DNA of 64,000 nt from Saccharothrix ecbatanensis. GTDB lineage: Bacteria > Actinomycetota > Actinomycetes > Mycobacteriales > Pseudonocardiaceae. The stretch is taken from the NCBI RefSeq assembly GCF_014205015.1, contig NZ_JACHMO010000001.1, forward strand, positions 1,426,001 through 1,490,000, written 5' to 3'. Position numbers and translations under genes: made by a program. Positions 8,807 through 18,625 of the stretch are shown piece by piece. The notes under the pieces were generated by a model. It was given only the letters and a program-made list of their open reading frames with translations. It did no database searches and was not told where the DNA came from. The first letter of the stretch is position 1. Each line of letters begins with the position of its first letter.

Positions 8807-9781
8807 GTGGTCGGGAAGCAGTCGACGTTGGCGGACGTGGCACGCGCCGCCGGCGTGTCGTTGGCGACGGCCTCCCGCGTGCTCAGCGGCAGAGGGCCGG
8901 CGTCGAACGCCGCACGCCAACGGGTCGCCGCGGCCGCGAGCGAACTCCACTACGTCCCGCACGCCGCCGCACGCGCCCTGGCCACGCGCATCGGCACGCG
9001 CATCGCGGTAGTCGTCGGCGGCCAGACCGCGCACGTGCTGAACGACCCGTACGTGGGCCGCGTGGTCACCGCGACCGCCGAAGTGGCCGCCGCCCGTGAG
9101 GTCGGCGTGTCCCTGCACTGGCTGCCGCTGCACGACCCGGCCGAACTGGGGCGGCTCGCGGAGCACCGGGGCATCGGCGGCATCATCCTGATCAACCCCA
9201 CGAAACCGGCGCTGGACGTGGTGCCGAGATCCGTCCGCGGCCGGATCGCGGCCATCGGCATCGGCTCCCGTGACGTCCCGTCCTTCGACGTCGACAACGC
9301 CGCCGGCACCGCCAACGTGGTCGCCCACCTGGTCGCCGGCGGCCGACGCAAGGTCGCCATGATCACCGGCGCGCCGTGGCTGCCGTGCACCGAACGTGCC
9401 GTCGCGGCCTACCACCGGGTGGTGGACGCGGCAGGCACACCACCCCGGCTGGTGCCGGGCGACTTCACCGCCGCGCGGGGCGAGGCCGCCGCGGTCGAGA
9501 TCATGACCCGCTGGCCGGACACCGACGCGGTGTACGCGTTGGGCGACCTGTCCGCCCTCGGAGCCTTGAACGCCCTCCGCCGCGCGGGCGTGGACGTGCC
9601 GGGCGATGTCGCGGTCGCGGGCTTCGACGACATCGCGTTCGCCGCCCTGAGCCGCCTGACCACGACCACCCACCCGGTCGAGGACATCGCCGCCGGAGCC
9701 GCCACGGCGGTGCTGGACCGCCGCAACCCCGGCCCGCTCACCCGCTACCCGTCCACGCTGGTCCTCCGCGAAAGCGCGTGA
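8807..9781 (+). CDS. LacI family transcriptional regulator
   Basis: A 324-residue LacI/GalR protein. The N-terminal helix-turn-helix and hinge (TLADVARAAGVSLATASRVLSG, then HYVPHAAARALATR) precede a periplasmic-binding-protein-like effector domain that ends in VAVAGFDDIAFAALSRLTTT. The GTG at 8807 places the helix-turn-helix at residue 6, as in the family. It should bind the palindrome directly upstream and regulate itself and the divergent MFS transporter. The downstream kinase gene starts four bases after its stop and may be in the same operon. Confidence 0.92.
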   Translation: MVGKQSTLADVARAAGVSLATASRVLSGRGPASNAARQRVAAAASELHYVPHAAARALATRIGTRIAVVVGGQTAHVLNDPYVGRVVTATAEVAAAREVGVSLHWLPLHDPAELGRLAEHRGIGGIILINPTKPALDVVPRSVRGRIAAIGIGSRDVPSFDVDNAAGTANVVAHLVAGGRRKVAMITGAPWLPCTERAVAAYHRVVDAAGTPPRLVPGDFTAARGEAAAVEIMTRWPDTDAVYALGDLSALGALNALRRAGVDVPGDVAVAGFDDIAFAALSRLTTTTHPVEDIAAGAATAVLDRRNPGPLTRYPSTLVLRESA

Positions 9782-9784
9782 ACC

Positions 9785-10909
9785 GTGCGGTCGGACCTGG
9801 CCGAACGGGTCGGCGAACTCCTCCGTGAGCAGTCGGGTGAGCCGGCGACAGTCCGGTCGACCGCTCCGGTGACCGAGGGGTGGTCCGCCCGGCACGGCAG
9901 CTACCCGTGGGTGCTGAGGTGCGAGGTCGAGGGTGTCGGGTCGGTCGTCGCGAAGACCAGGCGTCCGGACGACCACTTCCGGTCGGGTGACACGACCGGC
10001 CGCGAGTCGGCGGCGTTGGCGTTCCTGGAGGAGATCGGGTCCGACGCGGGACCGCGCCTGCCGGCGCACGACGACGGGCTCGTGGTGCTGGAGGACCTGG
10101 GCAGCGGGAGTGCGCTGGAAGACCTGCTCGTCGGTGATGATCCGCACGCGGCGACCCGGGCGTTCGTCATGCTGGCCCGTGCGGTCGGGCGGATGCAGGC
10201 CGTGACGCGGCGGCGGCAGGAGTCGTTCTACGCGCGCCTCCCGGAGGTGGACCCGCTGCGGGACCGGGTGAGCCTGGCGACCGTGCCGGTGGACCGGCGT
10301 TGGACCACCTTGCGCGCGGTGGTCGCGGACTGCGGCCTGCCGGAGCCGACGGCGTCCGCCGTGGACGACGTCGCCGAGGTGGTGGCGTGGATGGCCGAGC
10401 CGGGCGACCTGCTGGTGCTGACCAACGGCGACCTCGCCCCGCAGAACTGCCGCTTCCACGGCGACCGCGCCCGGTTGCTCGACTTCGAGGGCGCCCAGTT
10501 CCAGCACGCCCTGATCGACGCCGCCCAGTTGCGACTGCCGTTCCACGGTGGCCCGTGCTGGTCGCGGATCCCGCCTGAGGTCGCTGACCAGGTCGAATCC
10601 GCCTACCGCGAGGAAGCCTGCGTGCTCGACGACGTGGCCTACCTGACGGGCATGGCCGCTGCGACAGCCGCGTGGACGGTGACGAGGCTCGTGCGGCTGC
10701 CCAAGCTCCTGGCCCGCGACGACCCGCACCCGCTGGGCTTCTCCCGGCGAGGACAGCTGCTCGACACCCTCCGGACGGCCGTGGACGCCTCGGTCGCGTC
10801 GGACACCCTGCCCGGCCTCCGCGCCTGGTTCGAGCAGACCATCACCGCACTACAAACCCGGTGGCCGCACCTGCCGCCGAGCCAGGACGTGTACCCGGTC
10901 CACCGGTGA
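9785..10909 (+). CDS. Aminoglycoside phosphotransferase-family (APH) kinase
   Basis: A 374-residue protein of the protein-kinase-like APH/choline kinase fold. The catalytic loop reads NGDLAPQNCRF (Asp as base, Asn for metal) and is followed by the metal motif LLDFEGAQ in place of the usual IDWE. An N-terminal lobe strand with VVAKTRR carries the likely ATP-binding Lys. The GTG at 9785 lies four bases after the LacI stop, suggesting cotranscription. Substrates of this group range from aminoglycosides to sugars and choline. Nothing here identifies it, and resistance should not be assumed. Confidence 0.8.
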   Translation: MRSDLAERVGELLREQSGEPATVRSTAPVTEGWSARHGSYPWVLRCEVEGVGSVVAKTRRPDDHFRSGDTTGRESAALAFLEEIGSDAGPRLPAHDDGLVVLEDLGSGSALEDLLVGDDPHAATRAFVMLARAVGRMQAVTRRRQESFYARLPEVDPLRDRVSLATVPVDRRWTTLRAVVADCGLPEPTASAVDDVAEVVAWMAEPGDLLVLTNGDLAPQNCRFHGDRARLLDFEGAQFQHALIDAAQLRLPFHGGPCWSRIPPEVADQVESAYREEACVLDDVAYLTGMAAATAAWTVTRLVRLPKLLARDDPHPLGFSRRGQLLDTLRTAVDASVASDTLPGLRAWFEQTITALQTRWPHLPPSQDVYPVHR

Positions 10910-10922
10910 ACGACGCCCGGGT

Positions 10923-12472
<1,550 letters not shown>

Positions 12473-12473
12473 C

Positions 12474-12523
12474 CCGAAGAGGCCCGCCGAGCTGGGAAAC
12501 CCCAGGTCAGCGGGCCTCTTCGG
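12474..12523. terminator. Terminator between convergent argG and DUF624 gene
   Basis: CCGAAGAGGCCCGC (12474-12487) pairs perfectly with GCGGGCCTCTTCGG (12510-12523). The right arm overlaps the last codons of the DUF624 gene on the minus strand, so the hairpin can serve both directions. Confidence 0.75.
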
Positions 12524-13070
12524 TGAGCCGTTCACGGCGGCGGTCCACCGCGACGGCCGCCATCAGCACGCACCCCACCATCGGCAGCAGCAGGGGAGGC
12601 AGCTGCCAGGTCACGATCAGCAGCACGCCGAACGACATGACGAGCAGCAGCGACCCGCCCAGGTCCGCGAACGCACGACGCGTCGCCTCCCGCATCAGGT
12701 CCGCCCACCGCACGTCCGGCGACCAGGCCGCCGCCGCGCGCAGCACCACCACCGCGAGCCCGATGCCCGCGACCACGCACACGACGGCCACGAACCCGCC
12801 GCCGGCGACCCGGGTCCGCAGGAACACCACGTCGACCGCCAGCACCGCGAAGCCGACGAGCACCCCGATCGACACCGGCCAACTGCCCGGGAGCGCGGCC
12901 CGCACCCGTTCGAAGAACACCCGCATCGCCGTGGTCTCCCCGTCGACGTGCGCCTTGATGTGCGCGCACCCGGCGGCCAGCGCCGGCAGCAACGTCACCA
13001 CCGGCAGCGCCACGAGCAGCACCAGCAGGCCCGCGGTCAGGCATTCCCCGAACAAGGTGAACCGCTTCAT
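12507..13070 (-). CDS. DUF624 (YesL-like) membrane protein
   Basis: A 187-residue integral membrane protein with about five hydrophobic segments and the early signature FGECLTAGLLVLLVALPVVTLLPALAAG. This matches the YesL/DUF624 family, which is found almost only in operons of sugar ABC importers and glycoside hydrolases. Here it is the last gene of the binding protein/permease operon, four bases after the MalG-type permease. Its role is unknown; a helper for transport or sensing has been assumed in the family. Confidence 0.82.
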   Translation of the reverse strand: MKRFTLFGECLTAGLLVLLVALPVVTLLPALAAGCAHIKAHVDGETTAMRVFFERVRAALPGSWPVSIGVLVGFAVLAVDVVFLRTRVAGGGFVAVVCVVAGIGLAVVVLRAAAAWSPDVRWADLMREATRRAFADLGGSLLLVMSFGVLLIVTWQLPPLLLPMVGCVLMAAVAVDRRRERLTEEAR

Positions 13071-13074
13071 CCCG

Positions 13075-13947
13075 TCATCCCTTCAGCCCCTGCGTCGACA
13101 CACCCTCCACCAGGAAGCGCTGGAAGAACAGGAAGAACAGGATCACCGGCACCAGCGCCAGCATCGACATCGCCATCAGCGCGCCGAAGTCGGACCCGCT
13201 CGTCTCGTCGATGAACAGCTGCAACGCGAGCGGCAGCGGGTACTTGTCCGGCGTGCTGAGGTAGATCAGCGGGCCGAAGAAGTCGTTCCAGCTCCAGATG
13301 AACGTGAAGATGGCCGTGGTGATGAGCGCCGGGCGGCACAGCGGCAGGATGATGTCCCAGAACACCCGCCAGTGGTTCGCGCCGTCGATCTTCGCCGACT
13401 CGTCCAGCTCACGCGGCAGGTTCCGGATGAACTGCACGATCAGGAAGATGAAGAACGCCTCCGACGCCAGGAACTTCCCCGCCAGCAGCGGCACGTAGGT
13501 GTCCACCAGGTCGAGGTTCTGGAACACGATGTACTGCGGGATGATCAACACGTGGAACGGCAGCAGCAGCGTGCTGATCATGATGCCGAACATCACCGTC
13601 CGCCCGCGGAAGCGCAGCCTGCCGAACGCGTAGGCCGCCAACGCCGACGACGCGACCGTGCCCACGACGGACAGCACCGCCAGCACGGCCGAGTTCCAGA
13701 AGAACTGGCCGATGCCGACGCCCATGACATCGTCGAACAAGCGGTCGTAGTTCGCCGTCGTCACCTCGCTCGGCAGCAGTTCCAGGCTGCCGACGATGTC
13801 GTCGGACGGCTTGAACGTCGCCGCCAAGACCCACACGATCGGGTACAGCACCACCGCGAGCAGCAGCAGCACGCCGACGTGCCACGCCACACTGCGCACC
13901 CGGTCGGTCCCACTCGCCTTGCCGGGGGCGGCCACTCGTTGCCTCAT
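13075..13947 (-). CDS. Sugar ABC transporter permease, MalG/AraQ type
   Basis: A 290-residue inner-membrane permease with six predicted membrane segments and the cytoplasmic EAA loop (ELDESAKIDGANHWRVFWDIILPLCRP), the contact site for the ATPase. The ATG at 13947 overlaps the stop of the preceding permease (ATGA). No ATPase gene is in the operon, which is usual for actinobacterial carbohydrate uptake systems served by a shared MsiK-type ATPase encoded elsewhere. Confidence 0.92.
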   Translation of the reverse strand: MRQRVAAPGKASGTDRVRSVAWHVGVLLLLAVVLYPIVWVLAATFKPSDDIVGSLELLPSEVTTANYDRLFDDVMGVGIGQFFWNSAVLAVLSVVGTVASSALAAYAFGRLRFRGRTVMFGIMISTLLLPFHVLIIPQYIVFQNLDLVDTYVPLLAGKFLASEAFFIFLIVQFIRNLPRELDESAKIDGANHWRVFWDIILPLCRPALITTAIFTFIWSWNDFFGPLIYLSTPDKYPLPLALQLFIDETSGSDFGALMAMSMLALVPVILFFLFFQRFLVEGVSTQGLKG

Positions 13948-14915
13948 CGCTTGTCCCCCGAGTCCCCGGAGTAGAAGACCCACCCGCGCGCGGTGCGGAA
14001 CAGGAACACCGTCACCAGGCCCACGCCGAGCAGCAGCATCCACGCCATCGCCGACGCGTAGCCCATGCGGTAGTCGCCGAAGCCCCGGTCGAACAGGTAG
14101 ATGGTGTAGAACAGCGTGCTACCGGCCGGCTGCCCGTTGGGCCCGCCGACCACGTACGCCGACGTGAACACCTGGAACGAGTTGATCGTCTCCAGCAGCA
14201 GGTTGAAGAACACCACCGACGAGATCATCGGCAGGGTGATCGACCGGAACCGCCGCCACCGGCCGGCTCCGTCGACCTCTGCCGCCTCGTACAGCTCGCG
14301 CGGCACCTGCTTGAGCCCCGCCAGGAAGATCACCATCGGCGCGCCGAGCTGCCACACGGCCAGCAGCACCAACATCATCACCGAGTAGTCGGGGTTGCCC
14401 GCCCAGCCGCCGGTGTCGATGCCGACGCCCAGCAGCAGCTTGTCGACCACCGAGTCGTCGCTGAACATCATCTTCCACACGATCGCGACGCTGACGCTGC
14501 CGCCGATCAGCGACGGACCGTAGAACGCCGCCCGGTAGAAGCCCTGCCCGCGCCGCTTGCTGTTGAGCAGCATCGCCACCGCGAGCGCGGCGGCCAGCTT
14601 GATCGGCACAGCCAGCACCACGTACACCGCCGTCACCTGCACCGACCTGAGCCAGCGCGGATCGGAGAACATCTTCTCGTAGTTCTCGAGGCCGATCCAC
14701 GTCGGGCTGTTGAAGAGGTCGTAGTCGGTGAACGACAGGTACAGCGAGGTCACCATCGGCCCGAGGGTCAGCAGGAGGATCCCGATGAGCCAGGGGGAGA
14801 GGAACAGGTAACCCGCCATGCCGTCGCCGGGCAGACGGGCCCGCTTGCGCGGACCCGTCGACCCCGTCGTGCGGACCGCGGCGTCGCGGTCCGCCGTCAT
14901 CGTCGCCTTGCTCAC
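13944..14915 (-). CDS. Sugar ABC transporter permease, MalF/AraP type
   Basis: A 323-residue permease. A basic N-terminal tail precedes six membrane segments (the first around GYLFLSPWLIGILLLTLGPM), with an EAA loop ELYEAAEVDGAGRWRRFRSI before the last segments. It starts with GTG overlapping the stop of the binding-protein gene (GTGA) and ends overlapping the next permease, so the operon is tightly coupled. It forms the translocation pore with the MalG-type partner. Confidence 0.92.
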   Translation of the reverse strand: MSKATMTADRDAAVRTTGSTGPRKRARLPGDGMAGYLFLSPWLIGILLLTLGPMVTSLYLSFTDYDLFNSPTWIGLENYEKMFSDPRWLRSVQVTAVYVVLAVPIKLAAALAVAMLLNSKRRGQGFYRAAFYGPSLIGGSVSVAIVWKMMFSDDSVVDKLLLGVGIDTGGWAGNPDYSVMMLVLLAVWQLGAPMVIFLAGLKQVPRELYEAAEVDGAGRWRRFRSITLPMISSVVFFNLLLETINSFQVFTSAYVVGGPNGQPAGSTLFYTIYLFDRGFGDYRMGYASAMAWMLLLGVGLVTVFLFRTARGWVFYSGDSGDKR

Positions 14916-16198
14916 GACCCGAGGGTTTCCTCAGCCTCGGTGAAGAACTGGTTGACGGCTTCATCCACCGAGATGCGGCCGTACTGGAGCTCTTCGGCGA
15001 TCCGGATGAACGCCTGTTCCAGGGTGCCGGCGCCCTTCGGCGGTGCGGGCGGCGTCTTGCCGAACTTGTCCTTCAGGCCTTCCTCGTACGCGGCCACCGC
15101 GGCGAGCGGGCCTTCCAGCTGCGCCGCGGCACGCTGGGCGTTCGTGGGCGGCAGGCCCCGGTTCGCGCCGAAGATCTTGCCGACCTCCGGGTCGTTCACC
15201 ATGAACGAGACCAGCTTGGCCGCCGCCGCCGGGTGCTCGGACTTCTGCGACACGCTGAGCAGCATGGACGGCTTCAGGTACTGACCCTGCTTGTCCGCGT
15301 GGTCGTTCGGCACCGGACCGAGCTTCAACTCCGCCTTGGCGCCCTTGTCGTAGCGGGCCATGAAGTTGTCCCAGCCGAGGTCACCGGCGATCAGGTCGCT
15401 CTCGAGCGCGTGCGCGGGCTTGATCTGCACGCCCTTCTCGACGGGCAGCGCCGACTTCGCGTCGACCAGCTGCTTGCCCTCGCCGAAGAACTTCGCCAGC
15501 CGGGCCTTGTCGAAGCCGAGCTTGCCGTCCTCCGTGTAGAGGAGGCCGCCTTCCTGGCGCAGCTGGAGCTCCAGGTTGTAGTAGCTGCCGACGTAGTTGC
15601 CGCCGCCGTGCACCCCGGTCTTCTCCGTGATGGTGGCCATGGCCTTGCGGTAGTCGTCCCAGGTCCAGCCTTCCTTGGGCTCCGCGATGCCCGCCTGGGT
15701 GAACAGCGCCGGGTTGTAGATGTAGCCCCAGGTGTTGCCGCCGACCGGCACGCCGTACAGCTTGCCGTCGATCTCACCCGCGCCCTTGAGGCCCGGCAGC
15801 AGGTCCCCGAGGTCGAGGTTCTTGCCGTCCTGCTTCTTCAGGTCGTAAAGGGCTTTGCGGTCCGAGTACTCCCGGATGTACGCGAAGTCCATCTGGAGCA
15901 CGTCGGGCGCGTTGCCACCGGCGGTCTCGGTGGCCATCTTCTGCCAGTACGCCTCGAACTCCTGGAAGCTCGGGGTGACCTTGATTTCCGGGTTCTTCTG
16001 CTGGAAGAGGTCGATCGCCTTCTGCATCAGCTCGGCGCGCTCGGCGTTGCCCCACCACGAGAACCGCAGGGTGGCGGGACCGACCTTCGTCTCGTCACCG
16101 CTGCCAGTACCGCTGTCACCGCAAGCTGCGGCCGTGGTGACCGCCAGCGCGGCGACCAGTGTGGCAGCCACACCCTTGAAACGTTTCAGTGCACCCAT
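14912..16198 (-). CDS. Extracellular sugar-binding lipoprotein of an ABC importer
   Basis: A 428-residue solute-binding protein of the MalE/UgpB class (SBP_bac_1). It has a basic start, a hydrophobic stretch and a lipobox ending in AAAC with the lipidated Cys at residue 26. The mature part shows LRFSWWGNAERAELMQKAI and later the conserved hinge and NDPEVGKIFG motifs. It is first in the operon with both permeases and DUF624. A perfect GGAAAGCGCTTTCC operator lies 52 bases upstream of the start. The nearby secreted arabinanases suggest that arabino-oligosaccharides are the ligand (inference). Confidence 0.92.
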   Translation of the reverse strand: MGALKRFKGVAATLVAALAVTTAAACGDSGTGSGDETKVGPATLRFSWWGNAERAELMQKAIDLFQQKNPEIKVTPSFQEFEAYWQKMATETAGGNAPDVLQMDFAYIREYSDRKALYDLKKQDGKNLDLGDLLPGLKGAGEIDGKLYGVPVGGNTWGYIYNPALFTQAGIAEPKEGWTWDDYRKAMATITEKTGVHGGGNYVGSYYNLELQLRQEGGLLYTEDGKLGFDKARLAKFFGEGKQLVDAKSALPVEKGVQIKPAHALESDLIAGDLGWDNFMARYDKGAKAELKLGPVPNDHADKQGQYLKPSMLLSVSQKSEHPAAAAKLVSFMVNDPEVGKIFGANRGLPPTNAQRAAAQLEGPLAAVAAYEEGLKDKFGKTPPAPPKGAGTLEQAFIRIAEELQYGRISVDEAVNQFFTEAEETLGS

Positions 16199-16249
16199 TC
16201 GAGATTCCTCCGGTTATGACCGCTGGGGAGCGTGCCGCCCGATGCAAGG

Positions 16250-16263
16250 GGAAAGCGCTTTCC
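16250..16263. promoter_or_regulatory. LacI-type operator of the sugar importer operon
   Basis: GGAAAGCGCTTTCC is a perfect 14-bp palindrome 52-65 bases upstream of the binding-protein start. The AAGCGCTT core is that of LacI-family sites. The regulator that binds it is not adjacent. Confidence 0.75.
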
Positions 16264-16411
16264 GGGAGGCTACGAGCACATTGCGCCAACGTCAATGCCC
16301 ACTTTGGCAGCCGCGCGGCGGCCAATCGGAGGTTTACGGGTGCCGGCCGCGGTCCCCCGCCGCCGGACCACCGCTGTTCGCGGTGGTCCGGGGCGATGGC
16401 CGAGCTCGTTT

Positions 16412-17380
16412 TCATCGGAGGTACGGCCAGCCCGCCGAGTCGAAGGTGAGCAAATTGATGCCGAGTAGAGATGCGCCGCTATTCGCGTAGTAGTGGTAGA
16501 CGATGATGTCGCTGTCGCTGTCGCCGAACACGTCCTGGTGGCCGGGGCCGTGGACGCTGCCCTGCCCGGCGAGGATCTCCGTGCCGCCGCCGGACGTCAT
16601 GGCGACGCCGTTGCGGTCGCGGTACGGGCCGGTCACGCTGGTGGAGCGGCCGACCATCACCCGGTACGTGCTGGACGCACCCTGGCAGCACCGGTCGAAC
16701 GAGACGAACAGGTAGTAGTACGAGCCGCGCTTGACGATGTTCGGCGCCTCGATCGCGCCGCCGTTGCGCCCGGCGATGGACCGGATCGTGGTGTCGGACC
16801 GCTTGCCCGTCGACGGGTTCAGGGCGACCATCTTGATCCCGGACCAGAACGAGCCGAAGCTCAGCCACCAGCGGCCCTGGTCGTCCACGACGAGGTCGGG
16901 GTCGATGGCGTTGAAGTTGTCCGACGTGCGTGACTCGACCACCAGGCCCTGGTTCGTCCACGTGCCCGAGTTGCCGCTGGAGCTGGTGGCCAGGAAGATG
17001 GCCGACCGGTTCGAGCCGAACGTCGACGCGGAGTAGTACAGGTAGTACTGACCGTTCTGGTACGACAGGTCCGGCGCCCACAGGTTCCGGCTGCCGCCGG
17101 TGTACGTGGTGGTCCAGGACGCGCCGTTGGGGAACACCGCGCCGGCGTTGCGGAACGCGGTCCGGTCGGTGGAGGTCTTCAGCGCGACGTTGTCGCCGGT
17201 GTGCGCGACGAGGTAGCCGCCATCCGGTCGTTTGACGACGCTCGGGTCGTGCACGCCGATGTCGCCGGTCACCAGGCCGGGACCGGGGTAGGCGGAAGCC
17301 TGCGGCACGACCGTGACGGACACGGCCGTCATGGCGAGCGCGGCGAACAGGGTCAGGGTGCGTTTCCTCAGTGCAGCCAC
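16412..17380 (-). CDS. Secreted GH43 endo-arabinanase
   Basis: A 322-residue secreted protein with a signal peptide (cleavage after ASA, about residue 30) and a single five-bladed propeller domain of GH43, matching arabinan endo-1,5-alpha-L-arabinosidases. Catalytic residues visible are D45 (VHDPSVV), D160 (NAIDPD) and E211 (IEAPNI). The segments NLWAPD and GHQDVF are typical of the family. It would cut the alpha-1,5-arabinan backbone outside the cell to feed the neighbouring importer. Upstream lie a GGGAGCGCTTCC element and a TGTTATCGCTAACA palindrome. Confidence 0.92.
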   Translation of the reverse strand: MAALRKRTLTLFAALAMTAVSVTVVPQASAYPGPGLVTGDIGVHDPSVVKRPDGGYLVAHTGDNVALKTSTDRTAFRNAGAVFPNGASWTTTYTGGSRNLWAPDLSYQNGQYYLYYSASTFGSNRSAIFLATSSSGNSGTWTNQGLVVESRTSDNFNAIDPDLVVDDQGRWWLSFGSFWSGIKMVALNPSTGKRSDTTIRSIAGRNGGAIEAPNIVKRGSYYYLFVSFDRCCQGASSTYRVMVGRSTSVTGPYRDRNGVAMTSGGGTEILAGQGSVHGPGHQDVFGDSDSDIIVYHYYANSGASLLGINLLTFDSAGWPYLR

Positions 17381-17521
17381 GTATTCCTCGATGTCTCGGG
17401 GGGAGCGGGTGCGGCGGCGAGGGTTGTCCGAAGTGGACGGAGGCGGACTCGTGCGTCGCCTCCTTGCGAGCAGGAATCGTCACGCGCCTCCGGTCTTGCT
17501 GCCGGGGCATTGCCCCTGACT

Positions 17522-17533
17522 GGGAGCGCTTCC
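17522..17533. promoter_or_regulatory. GCGCTT-core LacI-like operator upstream of the arabinanase
   Basis: GGGAGCGCTTCC is one base short of a perfect palindrome and shares the AGCGCTT core with the importer operator at 16250. It lies about 140 bases upstream of the GH43 start. Confidence 0.5.
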
Positions 17534-17573
17534 GGGAACGGTAACGCAGCACGCCGAGGCGGGCAAGCCTCCC

Positions 17574-17587
17574 TGTTATCGCTAACA
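17574..17587. promoter_or_regulatory. TGTTATCGCTAACA operator upstream of the arabinanase
   Basis: The 14-mer TGTTATCGCTAACA has perfect TGTTA/TAACA arms. An identical 14-mer occurs at 23267-23280 and a close variant at 23466-23479, both upstream of the second GH43 gene. The shape resembles LacI-family arabinose-type operators known from other actinobacteria. The regulator is not in the window next to it. Confidence 0.7.
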
Positions 17588-17652
17588 CGAGGACCTGCCC
17601 GCCCTGATGTGGTCTGGTCAGCGGCGACGAGGGTGGGTTGTTAGCGCAGCCA

Positions 17653-18513
17653 TCACTGGTTCAGCACTCGGCCGAGGAAGCCCCGGATGTAGCCGGTGAC
17701 GGTGTCCAGGCTGTCCTCCAGGGCGAAGTGGCCGGTGTCCAGGAGGTGGATCTCGGCGTCGGGCAGGTCGCGCCGGAACGCCCGCGCGCCGTCCGGGCCG
17801 AAGATCTCGTCGTGCCGCCCCCACACCGCGAGCAGCGGCACCTGCGTGTCCCGGAAGTACTGCTGGAACGCCGGGTACGCGTCGAGGTTGTGGCGGTAGT
17901 CCCGGAAGAGGGCGAGCTGGACGTCGGCGTTGCCGGGGCGGTCCAGCAGGGCCTGGTCGTGGGTCCAGGTGTCGGGGCTGATCCGGCTCGGGTCCTTGAC
18001 GCCGTGGGTGTACTGCCAGTGCGTGGCGTCCAGCGTGAGCAGGGCGCGGACCGCCGGTTCGGTGTCGGGGCCCGGGTTGGTGGCGTAGGCGAAGAGCGGT
18101 TCCCAGAACGGCGTGAAGCCCTCGGTGTAGGCGTTGCCGGACTGCGTGATGATCGCGGTGACGCGGTCCGGGTGGCGTGACGCGATCTTGAGCCCGATGG
18201 GCGCCCCGTAGTCCTGGATGTACAGGGCGTGTTCGCGGACGCCGAGCCGGTCAAGCAGCGCCAGCGTGATGTCGGTGAGCGCGTCGAAGGTGTAGTCGAA
18301 CTCGTCCACCGACGGGGCCGAGCTGTGCCCGAAGCCGATGTGGTCGGGCGCGATGACGCGGTAGCGGTCGGCCAGTTCCGGGATCAGCTCGCGGAACATG
18401 TGCGAGCTGGTGGGGAAGCCGTGCAGCAGCACCAGGACGGGGGCGTCGGCGGGCCCGGCCTCCCGGTAGAACACGCGCTGCCCGTTGATGTCGGCGTGGC
18501 GGTACGAGGTCAT
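17653..18513 (-). CDS. Alpha/beta hydrolase (haloalkane dehalogenase/epoxide hydrolase-like)
   Basis: A 286-residue alpha/beta-hydrolase with the oxyanion motif LLHGFPTSSHMF, an Asp in the nucleophile-elbow region (YIQDYGAPIG, in place of the Ser of lipases, as in dehalogenases and epoxide hydrolases), VWGRHDEIFG, and the catalytic His in DTGHFALED. The ATG at 18513 has AGGAGA upstream. It is divergent from a CGNR zinc-finger regulator, with inverted repeats between them, suggesting inducible detoxification. The substrate cannot be told from sequence. Confidence 0.87.
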   Translation of the reverse strand: MTSYRHADINGQRVFYREAGPADAPVLVLLHGFPTSSHMFRELIPELADRYRVIAPDHIGFGHSSAPSVDEFDYTFDALTDITLALLDRLGVREHALYIQDYGAPIGLKIASRHPDRVTAIITQSGNAYTEGFTPFWEPLFAYATNPGPDTEPAVRALLTLDATHWQYTHGVKDPSRISPDTWTHDQALLDRPGNADVQLALFRDYRHNLDAYPAFQQYFRDTQVPLLAVWGRHDEIFGPDGARAFRRDLPDAEIHLLDTGHFALEDSLDTVTGYIRGFLGRVLNQ

Positions 18514-18536
18514 CGTCTTCTCCTGGCTCGGACGAT

Positions 18537-18566
18537 CTAACCGTTCAAATGCTTTTGAAGGGTTAG
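18537..18566. promoter_or_regulatory. Operator next to the hydrolase gene
   Basis: CTAACCGTTCAAA and TTTGAAGGGTTAG flank a TGCT centre; 12 of 13 arm positions match. It lies just upstream of the hydrolase ribosome site and is a good candidate site for the divergent CGNR regulator. Confidence 0.65.
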
Positions 18567-18595
18567 AGGGCGCCGCCAGGTTAGGCACATGCGTG

Positions 18596-18625
18596 TTAAC
18601 CTGTCAAGCCAGTCTCAACGGTTAG
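18596..18625. promoter_or_regulatory. Second, weaker copy of the operator next to the regulator gene
   Basis: TTAACCTGTCAA and TCAACGGTTAG repeat the elements of the 18537 palindrome with the same 30-bp span. It ends against the GTG start of the CGNR gene, which suggests autoregulation. Confidence 0.45.

Noticed and set aside
9785..10909. Reading the APH-fold kinase as an aminoglycoside resistance gene
   Set aside because: Only the general kinase motifs are visible; the family has many other substrates and the context is a LacI/MFS unit.
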